Origin: Chloracidobacterium sp.
Lineage (GTDB): Bacteria > Acidobacteriota > Blastocatellia > Pyrinomonadales > Pyrinomonadaceae
Length of the DNA stretch: 64,000 nt
NCBI GenBank assembly: GCA_016712045.1
Contig: JADJRV010000001.1
Span: forward strand, 248,001-312,000
Direction of reading: 5' to 3'
Both the position numbers and the translations under genes were made by a program. Below the pieces are notes generated by a model. The model saw only the letters and a program-made list of their open reading frames with translations, made no database searches and was not told the DNA's origin. Positions 27,997-37,183 of the stretch are shown here, one piece after another. Position 1 is the stretch's first letter. Each line of letters starts with the position of its first letter.

Positions 27997-29109
27997 ATGT
28001 CAGATCCTGATCTGTTAGCAAAACTTTTTCAAGGTGACCCCCGCTCAATAGCCCGCTCCATAACAAAGGTCGAGAGCGGCAGCGAAGGTGCGGCCGAGCT
28101 GATGAAAGCCGTCTTTCCGCGAACCGGAAATGCGATCGTTATCGGTATAACGGGTGCTCCGGGGGCGGGAAAATCTTCGCTGGTTGATAAACTCGCGCTC
28201 TATTACAAAGATCAGGGCGAAAAGGTCGGCATCGTATGCATTGACCCGTCGAGCCCTTTTTCCGGCGGTGCGATACTTGGCGACCGAATCCGAATGGCAA
28301 CGCTTGGGATGGATAAGAACGTATTTATCCGCTCGATGGCGACACGTGGAAATCTTGGCGGACTGTCGCGTGCGACTGTAGATGCGGTGTCGATACTTGA
28401 TGCCGCCGGTTTTGATAAGGTCATCGTCGAAACCGTCGGCGTCGGCCAGGACGAGGTCGAGATCGTTAAAACCGCAGATGTCTCGGTCGTAGTGCTGGTG
28501 CCCGGAATGGGTGACGACATCCAGGCGATCAAGGCCGGAATAATGGAGATCGGCGACGTTTTTGTCATCAACAAAGCCGACCGCGAAGGCGTCATACGCA
28601 CCCAAAAAGAACTCGAAGCCCTGCTCGGACTTGCCCATCGACCCGACATGTGGATGCCGCCGATCGTCAGGACAGTCGCGACTGAAAGCAAAGGTATCGA
28701 AGACCTGTCGGCGGCGATAACCAGCTACTTTGACTTTCAAAAAGCCGAGACCGGTGCCCTCAAATTCTGGTCCGACGCGTTGGGGCTGGAGAATGTTCAC
28801 ACCGAGATCGTTGAGGATCAAAAGGTCCGCGTCGCGATGTTGCCTATCGGCGAGAGCCGCATTGAGCTGCTCGAACCAACTAGTGAAGATTCGCCGATCA
28901 GCAAGTTTCTGGAGAAACGCGGCGGCGGCATTCACCATATCGCTGTTGAGGTCGATGACATTACCGCATCGCTTGCGAAACTAAAATCACAGGGCATGCG
29001 TTTAATTGACGAAGAGCCTCGCATCGGTGCCGAGGGTTGTCTCGTTGCGTTTGTCCATCCTGCCGCGACCAATGGCGTTTTGCTCGAACTCGTGCAAACC
29101 AACGATTAA
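27997..29109 (+). CDS. MeaB-like GTPase joined to methylmalonyl-CoA epimerase
   Basis: Residues 1 to about 250 are a MeaB/ArgK G3E GTPase, the chaperone that protects methylmalonyl-CoA mutase. GITGAPGAGKSSL (P loop), ETVGVGQDEVEIV and FVINKADREG are seen. Then, without linker, FDFQKAETGALKFWSDALGLENV enters the VOC-fold epimerase, with GGGIHHIAVEVDD and HPAATNGVLLELVQ. The MeaB C-terminal dimer arm (about 60 residues) and the first epimerase strand with its metal His (HIGIAV-type) are both missing. This suggests a deletion that fused two adjacent genes in frame, not a designed fusion. The mutase large subunit lies at 40605. Confidence 0.88.
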   Translation: MSDPDLLAKLFQGDPRSIARSITKVESGSEGAAELMKAVFPRTGNAIVIGITGAPGAGKSSLVDKLALYYKDQGEKVGIVCIDPSSPFSGGAILGDRIRMATLGMDKNVFIRSMATRGNLGGLSRATVDAVSILDAAGFDKVIVETVGVGQDEVEIVKTADVSVVVLVPGMGDDIQAIKAGIMEIGDVFVINKADREGVIRTQKELEALLGLAHRPDMWMPPIVRTVATESKGIEDLSAAITSYFDFQKAETGALKFWSDALGLENVHTEIVEDQKVRVAMLPIGESRIELLEPTSEDSPISKFLEKRGGGIHHIAVEVDDITASLAKLKSQGMRLIDEEPRIGAEGCLVAFVHPAATNGVLLELVQTND

Positions 29110-29195
29110 CGCTTTTCATTAGCTGATATTTACAGTTTTTGATACTATAACCGTTTGGCAAATATCTAGATTTTTTATTAGTGAGGACTCATAAA

Positions 29196-30691
29196 TTGAG
29201 CAATTTAACAAAAGCATTGATCCTGATCGTCGCGATACTCGCGATAGGCGTTGGTTTGGTTGTTTGGAAGAAAAAGGTTGGTGGCCACAGCACGGCATCG
29301 TTTAACTCGATCAGCCGCGAAGAGATCGAGATGCTGCTGGCAGACGTCTCTAAGACCAATCCGATGATCCTGAAAAAGCTCGCCGAGGATCCCGAAATGA
29401 AAAAGCAGCAGATCGAGAATCTGAAACAGCTGCTTGCATTTGCCAGCCAGGCACAGCGTGACGGGCTCGCAAATACGCCGACGAATATTCAGGAGATGGA
29501 CAACGTCCGCTCTGAGATCATCGCCGTCAACTATGACCGCGAGATCAACAAGGACAAGGGTCCGATGCCCGCATTTGGTTTTATTACCGAAGATCAGGTC
29601 AAAGCATATTGGGCAGAGGACGAACAGCCTAAGTCCGGCCCGAGCTTTATGGAGCGTATCGGACTTGGCGGAGAAAGAGAATCACGCACACATCAGGTAG
29701 AGTTTGACGATTTTCTCAACGCTAAGATCGAGATCCTGAAAGCGGGCAATCCCGAAATGAAGGATCGCGAGATCAGCGAAGAAGAGAAAACGCAGGCTCG
29801 CGATATCTTTGCAAAGATCCGCATCTACAAGGCTGAATATAATACAAAGCTTGCGGCTGGTGAACTCGCAAAAGATTTTATCGCCCGTACCGACCTACAG
29901 GTAAAGCTGCAACAGGCACAGTTTCTCGCTCGTCTGTTCTCAGAGAAAGCCACCGAAAAGACCAAGGTGACCGATGAGGAGATCGATGCGTACATCAAAT
30001 CGCATCCGGAGCTAGATCCGGCAGCGAAAAAGCGACCGCACAGGGCATACTCGACCGGGCAAAAGCAGGTGAGGATTTTGCCAAGCTTGCCGACGAATTT
30101 TCACAGGATCCTGGCAACAAGGGGCCTGACGGCAAAGGCCAGGGCGGATTGTATAAAGACGTGCCAAAGGGCCGCATGGTCGCTCCTTTTGAAACGGCTG
30201 CACTCGCTTTAGAACCTGGACAGATCGCACCTGAGCTGGTCGAGACCGATTTTGGCTATCACATTATCAAGCTCGAGCGTAAACTCGGCCCGAGCACGGC
30301 CAAGCCTGCCCCGGCGGCTCCGGGACAGCCACCTGCACCGGCTGGCGACAGTTATGACGCCCGTCACATTTTGATCTCGACAGGCTTTAAGGACCCTGAA
30401 AATCCGACCGCCCGCGAGGCTCCGGTCAAGGATTATGTCCGCAACAAGCTGGAAACCGAAAAGGAGAAAAAGCTGATCGACGATATCGTAGCGGCTAATA
30501 ATATTTCGGTTCCGACGGATTTCACCGTCCCCGAGGTTACCGAAGAGCAGATGCAGCAGATGCGTCAAAAGCAGCAGTCGCAGGGAATGCCTCCGGGAGC
30601 CCAAATGCAGCCGGGAGCAAATCCGGAAGTAAAGCCGGGAAAACCGGAGCCCAAGAAACCGGAACCCAAAAAGCCGGAAGCTAAGAAATAG
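29196..30691 (+). CDS. Parvulin-type peptidyl-prolyl isomerase, frame broken
   Basis: About 500 residues. An N-terminal TM anchor (ALILIVAILAIGVGLVVW) is followed by a SurA/PpiC-like helical chaperone region. A parvulin-type domain holds RAKAGEDFAKLADEFSQDPG, LYKDVPKGRMVAPFE and FGYHIIKLERK. A second partial parvulin strand is DARHILISTG. The end is a Lys/Pro repeat tail. It probably folds outer-membrane or secreted proteins in the periplasm. The frame breaks in the A5 run at 30027-30031; one more A joins DPAAKK to ATAQGILDRAKAGEDF. The TTG at 29196 is chosen for its upstream GAGG at 9-base spacing. A GTG at 29181 is the alternative. Confidence 0.85.
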
Positions 30692-30713
30692 ACGGCACCA
30701 GTAATTACCCATG

Positions 30714-30742
30714 GAACAGGATAGACAGGATTAACAGGATAG
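30714..30742. repeat. Fuzzy ACAGGATAG repeat
   Basis: Three imperfect copies of AACAGGATAGAC lie between the isomerase and mtnP. The inverse form occurs at 25056, and the 3' end of mtnP encodes another copy. Confidence 0.7.
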
Positions 30743-30799
30743 ATTTGATCTCTCATCAGGAACCTGTCGTCTACCGCTCCCGATTATGACCTCATTTTT

Positions 30800-31723
30800 A
30801 TGGAAAAAGTAAACATCGGAATTATCGGCGGCAGCGGTTTGTATCAGATGCCCGAATTGGAAAATGTGCGGGAAATTCCCGTTGAGACGCCGTTTGGCTC
30901 GCCGTCGGATGCGTTTATCGTTGGTGAACTCGACGGTGTGACGGTCGCGTTTTTACCGCGTCATGCACGCGGGCATAAATTTACGCCGAGCGAGCTTCCC
31001 TTTCGGGCAAATATCTACGCGATGAAAATGCTCGGCGTCGAATATATCTTGTCGGTTTCGGCAGTCGGCAGTTTGCAGGAACAGTACGCTCCGACTGATT
31101 TCGTGATCCCTGATCAATTTTTCGACCGCACGCGTGCCCGTGCTCACGAATCGACGTTCTTTGGCAACGGTATCGTCGGCCACGTTACGTTTGCACATCC
31201 TGTTTGTAATGAGCTTGGTGATATTCTCGAAGCCTCGTGCAATACCGTCGGCGTCAAGACGCATCGCGGCGGTTCATACGTTTGCATGGAGGGACCCGCG
31301 TTCTCGACCAAGGCCGAGTCGAACGTCTATCGCCAGTGGGGGATGGACATCATCGGCATGACCAACCTGCAAGAGGCCAAGCTCGCTCGCGAAGCCGAGA
31401 TCGCCTATGCCACGCTCGCCCTCGTCACCGATTACGATTGCTGGTACGAAGGCCACGACGACGTCACCGCCGAAATGGTCATCGAAACGCTCGGCAAAAA
31501 CGTCCGAAACGCCCAGCTCGTCATGAAAGACGCCGTCCGCCGCGTCGCCCACAAACAAACGCCAAATCAGTTTGCCGATGCGATAAAAAACGCGATCTTC
31601 ACCCCGCCCTCAAGCTGGCCTGCGGAAACTGCGAAAAAGCTCGATGCGATCATTGGGAAGGCCGTTAGTTGGGTCTGGGCGGGGCAGGATGAGCAGGATA
31701 AAACAACTTTTCGATCCTATTAA
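30800..31723 (+). CDS. mtnP: S-methyl-5'-thioadenosine phosphorylase
   Basis: A 307-residue purine-nucleoside-phosphorylase-type enzyme of the methionine salvage pathway. The phosphate-binding IGIIGGSGLYQM, LPRHARGHKFTPSE, the base- and ribose-binding GPAFSTKAES, and GMTNLQEAKLAREAEI are all intact. The full-length PNP/MTAP fold is present. The last residues (GQDEQDKTTFRSY) are encoded by a fuzzy AGGATGAGCAGGATA repeat and are probably a late addition. It is preceded by a fuzzy repeat and seems monocistronic. Confidence 0.93.
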   Translation: MEKVNIGIIGGSGLYQMPELENVREIPVETPFGSPSDAFIVGELDGVTVAFLPRHARGHKFTPSELPFRANIYAMKMLGVEYILSVSAVGSLQEQYAPTDFVIPDQFFDRTRARAHESTFFGNGIVGHVTFAHPVCNELGDILEASCNTVGVKTHRGGSYVCMEGPAFSTKAESNVYRQWGMDIIGMTNLQEAKLAREAEIAYATLALVTDYDCWYEGHDDVTAEMVIETLGKNVRNAQLVMKDAVRRVAHKQTPNQFADAIKNAIFTPPSSWPAETAKKLDAIIGKAVSWVWAGQDEQDKTTFRSY

Positions 31724-31784
31724 ACATCTATAATAGTCTAGTTAAGGAAAACCTTTCTACCATTTCCATCATCTCTAGTTAGTT

Positions 31785-32228
31785 ATGAAAAAGATTTTCG
31801 CCTTAACTTTCCTCGTCCTTGCAGTTTCCGTCATCGGAACGTTCGCCCAGCGCAATGTCACGCCGGCGATCGACCGTGATCCTATTATGGAAGCGGACGC
31901 AAAGCACAATCTCGATGTCGCGTGGAATTACTACTCGCTCAAAAAGGCCTACAAAGCGACCTTGATGCGGTTCGAAGAGACGTTTGCGGCGTATCCTGAT
32001 TTCTCAAAGATCGACGAATTCTTGTTTATCGGCGGCATGAGCAGCTATTACCTGTCCGAGGGAAAGGGAAAACAGCCGGTTGATCTCAAGAACGAGAAAG
32101 ATAAGGAAAAATACACCCCCGAAAAGCTGCGTGAAAGTGCCAAGATGTATCTCACAATGCTCGTCGATAAATATCCCGACAGCAAATACGTCGTGGATGC
32201 CAAGAAAACGCTCAATCTGATCAAATAG
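31785..32228 (+). CDS. Small secreted TPR/BamD-like protein
   Basis: This 147-residue protein has an N-terminal signal peptide (ALTFLVLAVSVIGTFAQ). The mature part is helical with TPR-like spacing (HNLDVAWNYYSLKKAYKATLMRFEETF and ESAKMYLTMLVDKYPDSKYV). YPDSKYVVDAKK is typical of BamD/YfiO and outer-membrane lipoprotein TPRs. No lipobox Cys is seen, so it is probably a soluble periplasmic protein. Its partner is unknown. Confidence 0.7.
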   Translation: MKKIFALTFLVLAVSVIGTFAQRNVTPAIDRDPIMEADAKHNLDVAWNYYSLKKAYKATLMRFEETFAAYPDFSKIDEFLFIGGMSSYYLSEGKGKQPVDLKNEKDKEKYTPEKLRESAKMYLTMLVDKYPDSKYVVDAKKTLNLIK

Positions 32229-32319
32229 TAGTTAGTAGTCGGTAGCCAGTAGCTAGTAGCCAGATCGGAATTCTCTTCTTAAGCTACTGACTACCGGCTA
32301 CTGACTACCAACTACCGCC
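32226..32319. repeat. Inverted fuzzy repeat (GTAGTCGGTAG type)
   Basis: The left arm TAGTAGTTAGTAGTCGGTAG continues with CCAGTAGCTAGTAG. The right arm CTACTGACTACCGGCTACTG continues with ACTACCAACTACC. The element fills the whole gap between the BamD-like and VOC genes and overlaps the first gene's stop. Confidence 0.85.
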
Positions 32320-32320
32320 C

Positions 32321-32707
32321 ATGAACCTCAACCAAGTAACCATCTACAGCGAACTCACAATAGAGACGGTCGAGTTTTTTGAAAAGCTCGGGCTCAAACG
32401 GATCGTCGATTCCCTCCCGCGATACGCTCGGCTGTTGTGTCCGGATGGTGAAGCGACGTTGTCGGTTTGCGAATTCGGGGAGCTGCCGCCGGTCGCGGCT
32501 AATAACAATGTCGTGCTGTATTTCGAATGTGCCGATGTCGATGCGGAGTACAAACGCCTGTCCTCTCTCGGCCTTGAGTTCACCGAACCGCCAACCGACC
32601 GCCCATGGCTCTGGCGTCAATGCTACCTCGACGACCCCAACGGCAATAAAATTTGTCTCTTTCGTGCCGGTGAAAATCGCAAAAACCCGCCCTGGCGTGT
32701 AAAATAA
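32321..32707 (+). CDS. VOC family protein (glyoxalase/bleomycin-resistance fold)
   Basis: 128 residues with the beta-alpha-beta-beta-beta repeat of the vicinal oxygen chelate fold. NLNQVTIYSELTIETVEFFE is the first module, and VVLYFECADVDAEYKRLSSL with CYLDDPNGNKICLFRAGE is the second. Metal ligands are not clear (no leading His), so it may be a binding protein. Substrate unknown. The ATG at 32321 directly follows a fuzzy repeat and has no clear RBS. Confidence 0.85.
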   Translation: MNLNQVTIYSELTIETVEFFEKLGLKRIVDSLPRYARLLCPDGEATLSVCEFGELPPVAANNNVVLYFECADVDAEYKRLSSLGLEFTEPPTDRPWLWRQCYLDDPNGNKICLFRAGENRKNPPWRVK

Positions 32708-32746
32708 GAGTTTTCGTAATTCTATTTTCGGAGATCCTTTTAATAC

Positions 32747-33718
32747 ATGTCATTAACAGTTGTTGGTTCGGTGGCGTTTGATGCGCTGGAGACGCCTTTT
32801 GGGAAACGGGACAAGATATTGGGCGGGGCGGCGACGCATTTTGGGTTGTCGGCTTCGTTTTTTACGCAGGTGAACGCGGTCGGCGTGGTCGGCGGTGATT
32901 TTGGCGACGAAGAGTGGGCCGTTTTTAAACGTCACAATATCAACACAGACGATATCGAGATCGTGCCCGACGGCAAGACGTTCTTTTGGCAGGGCCGTTA
33001 CGATTACGATATGAACACGGCTCACACGCTGGACACGCAGCTAAATGTGTTCGAGACATTTGACCCGAAACTGAGCGAGAATTCGCAATCTGCTGAGTTT
33101 CTGTTCCTCGCAAACATCCTGCCGATGCTGCAAAAACAGGTCCGCGAGCAGATGCCGAACGCCAAATTTGTCGCGATGGACACGATGAACTTTTGGATCA
33201 CGTCGATGAAAGACGCCCTCATCGAGACCATCAAGGTCGTCGATTGCATCATCATCAACGACGCCGAGGCGAGGCAACTCACCGACGAGACGAGCATCCA
33301 CGTTGCCGCCCGCAAGATCATGGAGATCGGCCCCAAGGCCGTCGTCATCAAACGCGGCGAATACGGCGCGACTCTGTTTACCAAGGACGGTTACTTTGCC
33401 GTGCCCGCGTACCCGCTCGAGAGCGTTTTTGACCCGACCGGTGCGGGCGATACATTCGCCGGCGGATTTATGGGCTATCTCGCCGCTCACAAAGAGGTGA
33501 CCGACGCGACGCTTCGGCGTGCGATGGTCTATGGCTCGGTGATGGCGTCGTTTAACGTCGAAAAATTTGGCACTGAACGCGTCGATGCTCTGGATTATCC
33601 TGAGATCAACGAGCGGTTTAAGGCGTTCAAGACGATGACGCATTTTGACGATATTCCGTTTGAAAGGGGCACGCGTACGCACGCGCCTAGACTGCTAACG
33701 CGGCCTCCAACGAGATGA
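32747..33718 (+). CDS. PfkB family sugar or nucleoside kinase
   Basis: A 323-residue ribokinase-fold kinase. The N-terminal KILGGAATHFGLSAS is the substrate-binding Gly-rich block, and the C-terminal VFDPTGAGDTFAGGFMGYLA is the signature with the catalytic Asp and anion hole. The ATG is preceded by GGAG. The substrate cannot be fixed: sugar, nucleoside or inositol kinases fit. The stop overlaps the ATG of the next gene (ATGA), so these two genes are translationally coupled. Confidence 0.9.
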   Translation: MSLTVVGSVAFDALETPFGKRDKILGGAATHFGLSASFFTQVNAVGVVGGDFGDEEWAVFKRHNINTDDIEIVPDGKTFFWQGRYDYDMNTAHTLDTQLNVFETFDPKLSENSQSAEFLFLANILPMLQKQVREQMPNAKFVAMDTMNFWITSMKDALIETIKVVDCIIINDAEARQLTDETSIHVAARKIMEIGPKAVVIKRGEYGATLFTKDGYFAVPAYPLESVFDPTGAGDTFAGGFMGYLAAHKEVTDATLRRAMVYGSVMASFNVEKFGTERVDALDYPEINERFKAFKTMTHFDDIPFERGTRTHAPRLLTRPPTR

Positions 33719-34470
33719 ATGTAAAACCGGCAAATCCGCTCGCCCGTTTTGATAGGCGAAAGACAAACTATCCGCTGCTGATCGCGGCGATAGTTCTTAT
33801 TGCCATATTGATCGGCGGGGCGGTGATGTCAGTGCGGGCCGACGCGATGATCATCGCGGGGCTGTTTGTTGCGGCGGCGGCGATGTTTTTGATCGTCGCG
33901 TTGCTCGATATCGCAAACACGCGGCGGCTGGCAGCTACCGACGACCGGCGGTTTATCCGCTGGGACGCTGCGATGCCGGACATCCAGCGGCAAAATGTAA
34001 ATGTCGAGGTTCGCGAACTCGCACGTGTCCTAGGCGTAGGCAACGACCAGCTCGCCGATCTGCTCTCGGCATACATCGTTGCCGAGGATCTCGCTTTGCG
34101 GCAGATACAGCAAGAAGAAAATCTGCCGCTGATGCGGCACGTCCAGATCGGCGGGACGCCGTTTGACGGTATTTTGGTCGACCAGGACCTGATTACGTGT
34201 ATAGAGGTTTCATTTCTCGTCGTGCCGGACGTGCGTCAGGACCGGATCGAATCTATATTAAAGAAGATACAGCTCGCGAAAAAGAACCTCGCCGAGATGA
34301 AAAGCCGCCTGCGGTTGCGGCTGATGCTGGTTCTCGTCACGCAGCTCTCGCCCGCCGAAGAAGAGCAGCTCCGCGGGGTATTGATCACCCGGCGTTTCAC
34401 TGACACCCCGGTCGATATCGACATCAGGCTGCTCGATTTTGAGATGCTGCAGAAAGTTTATGTGCAGTAG
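33715..34470 (+). CDS. Membrane-anchored protein of unknown function
   Basis: 251 residues. Two TM segments lie close together (YPLLIAAIVLIAILIGGAVM and AMIIAGLFVAAAAMFLIVALL), then a cytoplasmic domain of about 170 residues. The domain contains GTPFDGILVDQDLITCIEVSF, which resembles the core of PD-(D/E)xK nuclease-like folds, but the catalytic Lys is missing. No function is claimed. It is coupled to the PfkB kinase gene by ATGA overlap, so a link to that pathway is possible. Confidence 0.7.
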   Translation: MNVKPANPLARFDRRKTNYPLLIAAIVLIAILIGGAVMSVRADAMIIAGLFVAAAAMFLIVALLDIANTRRLAATDDRRFIRWDAAMPDIQRQNVNVEVRELARVLGVGNDQLADLLSAYIVAEDLALRQIQQEENLPLMRHVQIGGTPFDGILVDQDLITCIEVSFLVVPDVRQDRIESILKKIQLAKKNLAEMKSRLRLRLMLVLVTQLSPAEEEQLRGVLITRRFTDTPVDIDIRLLDFEMLQKVYVQ

Positions 34471-34563
34471 TCAGTGTAGGTGTACCCAGGTGGCGGGGGG
34501 GGGTATGCTGAAGCACGGTGTTGGATTATCTCTCAGGTAGCCCTACCGGCACTAACTACTTTT

Positions 34564-35328
34564 ATGCTACTTAAAGACAAAATAGGAATTATTTTCGGGG
34601 TCGCGAATAAGCGTTCGATCGCTTGGGCTTGTGCCCGTGCTTGTGGGGCTCAGGGGGCCAAGATGGCGTTTACTTATCAGGCTGAGCGGCTAAAGGAAAA
34701 CGTTGAGGAACTGGCGGGGACGATCCACGATTCGATCGTTGTGCCGTGCGACGTTACCGATCAGGCGACGGTCGATGCGGCGTTTGAGGCGGTCAGGGAG
34801 AAATATGGGCGGCTGGATTTTATCGTGCATTCGATCGCGTACGCTCCAAAAGAAGCACTCGAAGGTGATTTTGTCGAGACCACCCGCGAAGCCTTTCGCA
34901 CGGCGCTTGAGATCAGTGCATTTTCGCTGACGCAGGTCGCTCTCGCGGCCGCACCGCTAATGTCCGAGGGCGGGAGCATTGTGGCGATGAGCTATTACGG
35001 CGCCGAAAAGGTCGTGCCCCACTACAACGTCATGGGCGTCGCCAAGGCCGCTCTCGAAGCCTCGACCCGATATCTCGCCGCCGATCTCGGCAAACACAAC
35101 ATCCGCGTCAACGCCATCTCGGCCGGCCCGATCAAGACGCTCTCGGCCCGCGGCGTTAAAAATATGGGCTCGCTGTTAAATTACGTCGGCGAACGCTCGC
35201 CGCTCAAACGCAACGTCACCGTCGATGAGGTTGGCAACACCGCCCTGTTCCTCGTCAGCGAAATGTCCAGCGGCATCACCGGCGAGACGATCTACGTCGA
35301 TTGCGGTTACAACATCATGGGAATCTAG
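34564..35328 (+). CDS. fabI: Enoyl-ACP reductase (NADH), FabI type
   Basis: A 254-residue short-chain dehydrogenase of fatty-acid synthesis. FGVANKRSIAWACARAC is the FabI nucleotide-binding motif (the Gly pattern differs from classical SDRs). The catalytic Tyr and Lys are seen in YYGAEKVVPHYNVMGVAKAA with Y-x6-K spacing. SAGPIKTLSARG is also typical. The ATG at 34564 is chosen. A GTG upstream would add a Gly-rich tail from a G-run of nine bases and is not credible. Confidence 0.95.
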   Translation: MLLKDKIGIIFGVANKRSIAWACARACGAQGAKMAFTYQAERLKENVEELAGTIHDSIVVPCDVTDQATVDAAFEAVREKYGRLDFIVHSIAYAPKEALEGDFVETTREAFRTALEISAFSLTQVALAAAPLMSEGGSIVAMSYYGAEKVVPHYNVMGVAKAALEASTRYLAADLGKHNIRVNAISAGPIKTLSARGVKNMGSLLNYVGERSPLKRNVTVDEVGNTALFLVSEMSSGITGETIYVDCGYNIMGI

Positions 35329-35336
35329 CGAATGTA

Positions 35337-35428
35337 GAGTGCACAATGCAAAATGCACAATGAGGAAAGGAAGATTCGCGATTCAAGTTACACATTGTGC
35401 ATTATGCATTTTTCACTGTGCACTGAAT
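35337..35428. repeat. Inverted fuzzy repeat (TGCACAATG type)
   Basis: The left arm GTGCACAATGCAAAATGCAC with AATG is mirrored by CATTGTGCATTATGCATTTT and CACTGTGCAC. A related element occurs at 62085-62222. It lies between fabI and the LOG gene. Confidence 0.85.
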
Positions 35429-35432
35429 AAAA

Positions 35433-36236
35433 ATGGCTTCAACTAAATCAAACAAACCCCGCGTTACAAAGAAAAAGGTCGATGTGCCAAAGACCGTCGC
35501 CGAGGCTAAGGAACTAGAGGCGACACCCGGCTATTGGCACTTGACTGACGACGAAGTTCTACTTCGGTCGCCGGAGCCTGAGGACGAATTAAAAACATCG
35601 GATTCGTGGCGCGTGTTTCGCATCTTGGGCGAATTCGTCAACGGCTTTGACGAGCTGGCGACGATCACACAGGGCGTTTCGATATTTGGCTCGGCCCGCA
35701 CGCCCGAGGACGACCCGATGTATGAGGCCGCCCGCGAAACCGGGGCTCTGCTCGGTGCGGCCGGTTTTGAGATCATCACGGGCGGCGGCCCCGGCATTAT
35801 GGAAGCCGCAAATCGCGGTGCCCACGATGTCGGCGGAAAATCGGTCGGCTGCAACATCCAACTGCCGTTTGAGCAGATGGCAAATCCGTATCTGACCAAA
35901 TCCCTGACGTTCAAATATTTCATGGTCCGCAAGACCATGTTCATCAAATACAGCAACGCCTACGTCATTTTCCCCGGCGGTTTCGGCACGATGGACGAGC
36001 TGTTCGAGGCGCTGACGCTGATCCAGACGCGAAAGATCCGCAACTTTCCCGTCGTGCTTTTCGGCTCGCAATACTGGCAAGGCCTGCTCCAATGGATCAC
36101 CACAACGATGCTCCGTGAAAAGTACATCAACACCGAGGATCTCGGCCTCATCCATCTGACCGATTCGCCAAAAGATGCCGTCGATTTTATAATCAAGACC
36201 TGTAATTCAGGTATCGATAACGGGAAGCCGGCTTGA
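35433..36236 (+). CDS. LOG family protein (TIGR00730)
   Basis: 267 residues. GGGPGIMEAANRGA and PGGFGTMDELFEAL are the signature motifs of the lysine-decarboxylase-like / LOG family. Characterised members release cytokinin bases by hydrolysing nucleoside 5'-monophosphates. Bacterial members may have a wider nucleotide-salvage role. The N-terminal 80 residues form a Lys-rich extension. The ATG at 35433 follows a fuzzy repeat. The frame is complete. Confidence 0.9.
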   Translation: MASTKSNKPRVTKKKVDVPKTVAEAKELEATPGYWHLTDDEVLLRSPEPEDELKTSDSWRVFRILGEFVNGFDELATITQGVSIFGSARTPEDDPMYEAARETGALLGAAGFEIITGGGPGIMEAANRGAHDVGGKSVGCNIQLPFEQMANPYLTKSLTFKYFMVRKTMFIKYSNAYVIFPGGFGTMDELFEALTLIQTRKIRNFPVVLFGSQYWQGLLQWITTTMLREKYINTEDLGLIHLTDSPKDAVDFIIKTCNSGIDNGKPA

Positions 36237-36296
36237 TCCGTCAATACTATTAATAGCGGCCTTATAGACAATCTTAAAAACTGGAGAGGATCTTTT

Positions 36297-36815
36297 GTGA
36301 AAAATAAACTTAGCTTAAACTTTGTTCTGTTATCAGTAATCTCGGCGGCCGTCGCCATTTCAGCCGCTTGCGGCGGAGCAGCGGGCAATACCTCAAATGC
36401 GGGAAACGCCAAGAACTCGAATTCGGCCAACACTAATGCGAATTCAAACTCGAACGCCAACACCGTCGCCGTTTCCGACAAGCCACCGATAGTCACCACG
36501 GCTGACAATCTACAGCTTTCGTCCGACTGGATCGACGCATCGGAATTTCCCGGACGCACTATCACTGTCTCGGGATATATCAATCACGCAACCAAAGACA
36601 CGCTGTCGGTCGGCTATAGTTATGGCCCAACGGTCTCCGGAAATGGTATTGATTGTAAGGGAGATTTTTCGCAGTATTCGGGTATCGAAGAAAAGGTCAA
36701 CAGCCTGGCAAAAGACAACAAAGCTCCAAAAGCCACGGTCAAAGGAACCTTTAAGTCACGCGAAGACAAGACAATAACGCTCGAACCGTGCGTACTCGTC
36801 GATATCGCTAAATAG
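36297..36815 (+). CDS. Lipoprotein with Asn/Ser-rich linker and OB-like domain
   Basis: 172 residues starting at a GTG with AGAGGATC just upstream. The signal peptide ends at the lipobox ISAAC. An Asn/Ala/Ser linker of about 35 residues follows, then a domain with GRTITVSGYINHATKDTLSV and KATVKGTFKSREDKTITLEPC. This resembles the tRNA_anti-like OB fold of many secreted proteins. Two Cys (CKGDF and EPC) may pair. Function is unknown, and the protein is probably outer-membrane anchored. Confidence 0.8.
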   Translation: MKNKLSLNFVLLSVISAAVAISAACGGAAGNTSNAGNAKNSNSANTNANSNSNANTVAVSDKPPIVTTADNLQLSSDWIDASEFPGRTITVSGYINHATKDTLSVGYSYGPTVSGNGIDCKGDFSQYSGIEEKVNSLAKDNKAPKATVKGTFKSREDKTITLEPCVLVDIAK

Positions 36816-36843
36816 TCTCGGTGATATCTATATTTTGAATTGC

Positions 36844-36873
36844 GGCTGGTGAAGAAACTCGCCGGCCATTTTT
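36844..36873 (+). terminator. Rho-independent terminator
   Basis: GGCTGGTGA (36844-36852) pairs with TCGCCGGCC (36859-36867), allowing two G-U pairs, followed by ATTTTT. It ends the lipoprotein gene and lies next to the convergent cutA stop. Confidence 0.75.
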
Positions 36874-37183
36874 ACGCTTTCAAAACAGAATCGAGCCAAG
36901 CTCGGTACGGCTCCGCTACATTTGCCGCATCGATCGCGACGATCTCAGGCACTTCGTAAGAGTGATTTGCGGCAACAAACGCTGTAAGTGCGTCCCATTT
37001 TTCTGACAGCGTTTTTATGAGCAGCAGATGCTCTGATTCTTTTTGCAGCTTTCCTTCCCACACATAAACCGACGTCATCGGCGGCAGGATCTGCACACAC
37101 GCGGCGAGTTTTGCCGTGACAAGCTTTTCCGCCAACTCCTCGGCCTCAGTTTGGTTTGGTGCAGTTGTAATAACGATCAGCAT
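36872..37183 (-). CDS. cutA: Divalent cation tolerance protein CutA
   Basis: 103 residues. TTAPNQTEAEELAEKLV, KLAACVQILPPMTSVYVWEG and SYEVPEIVAIDA match CutA1, a very stable trimer. A role in copper tolerance was proposed but is disputed. The ATG at 37183 shares its A with the TGA of the upstream M48 peptidase gene, so the two genes are coupled. A TTG one codon upstream is possible. Confidence 0.94.
   Translation of the reverse strand: MLIVITTAPNQTEAEELAEKLVTAKLAACVQILPPMTSVYVWEGKLQKESEHLLLIKTLSEKWDALTAFVAANHSYEVPEIVAIDAANVAEPYRAWLDSVLKA

Noticed and set aside
27997..29109. Natural MeaB-epimerase fusion enzyme
   Set aside because: Both domains are cut at the join, and the epimerase lacks its first metal ligand, so a deletion is more likely than a functional fusion.
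34480..34563. Upstream GTG start for fabI
   Set aside because: It would add a tail from a nine-base G-run and has no homology to FabI.
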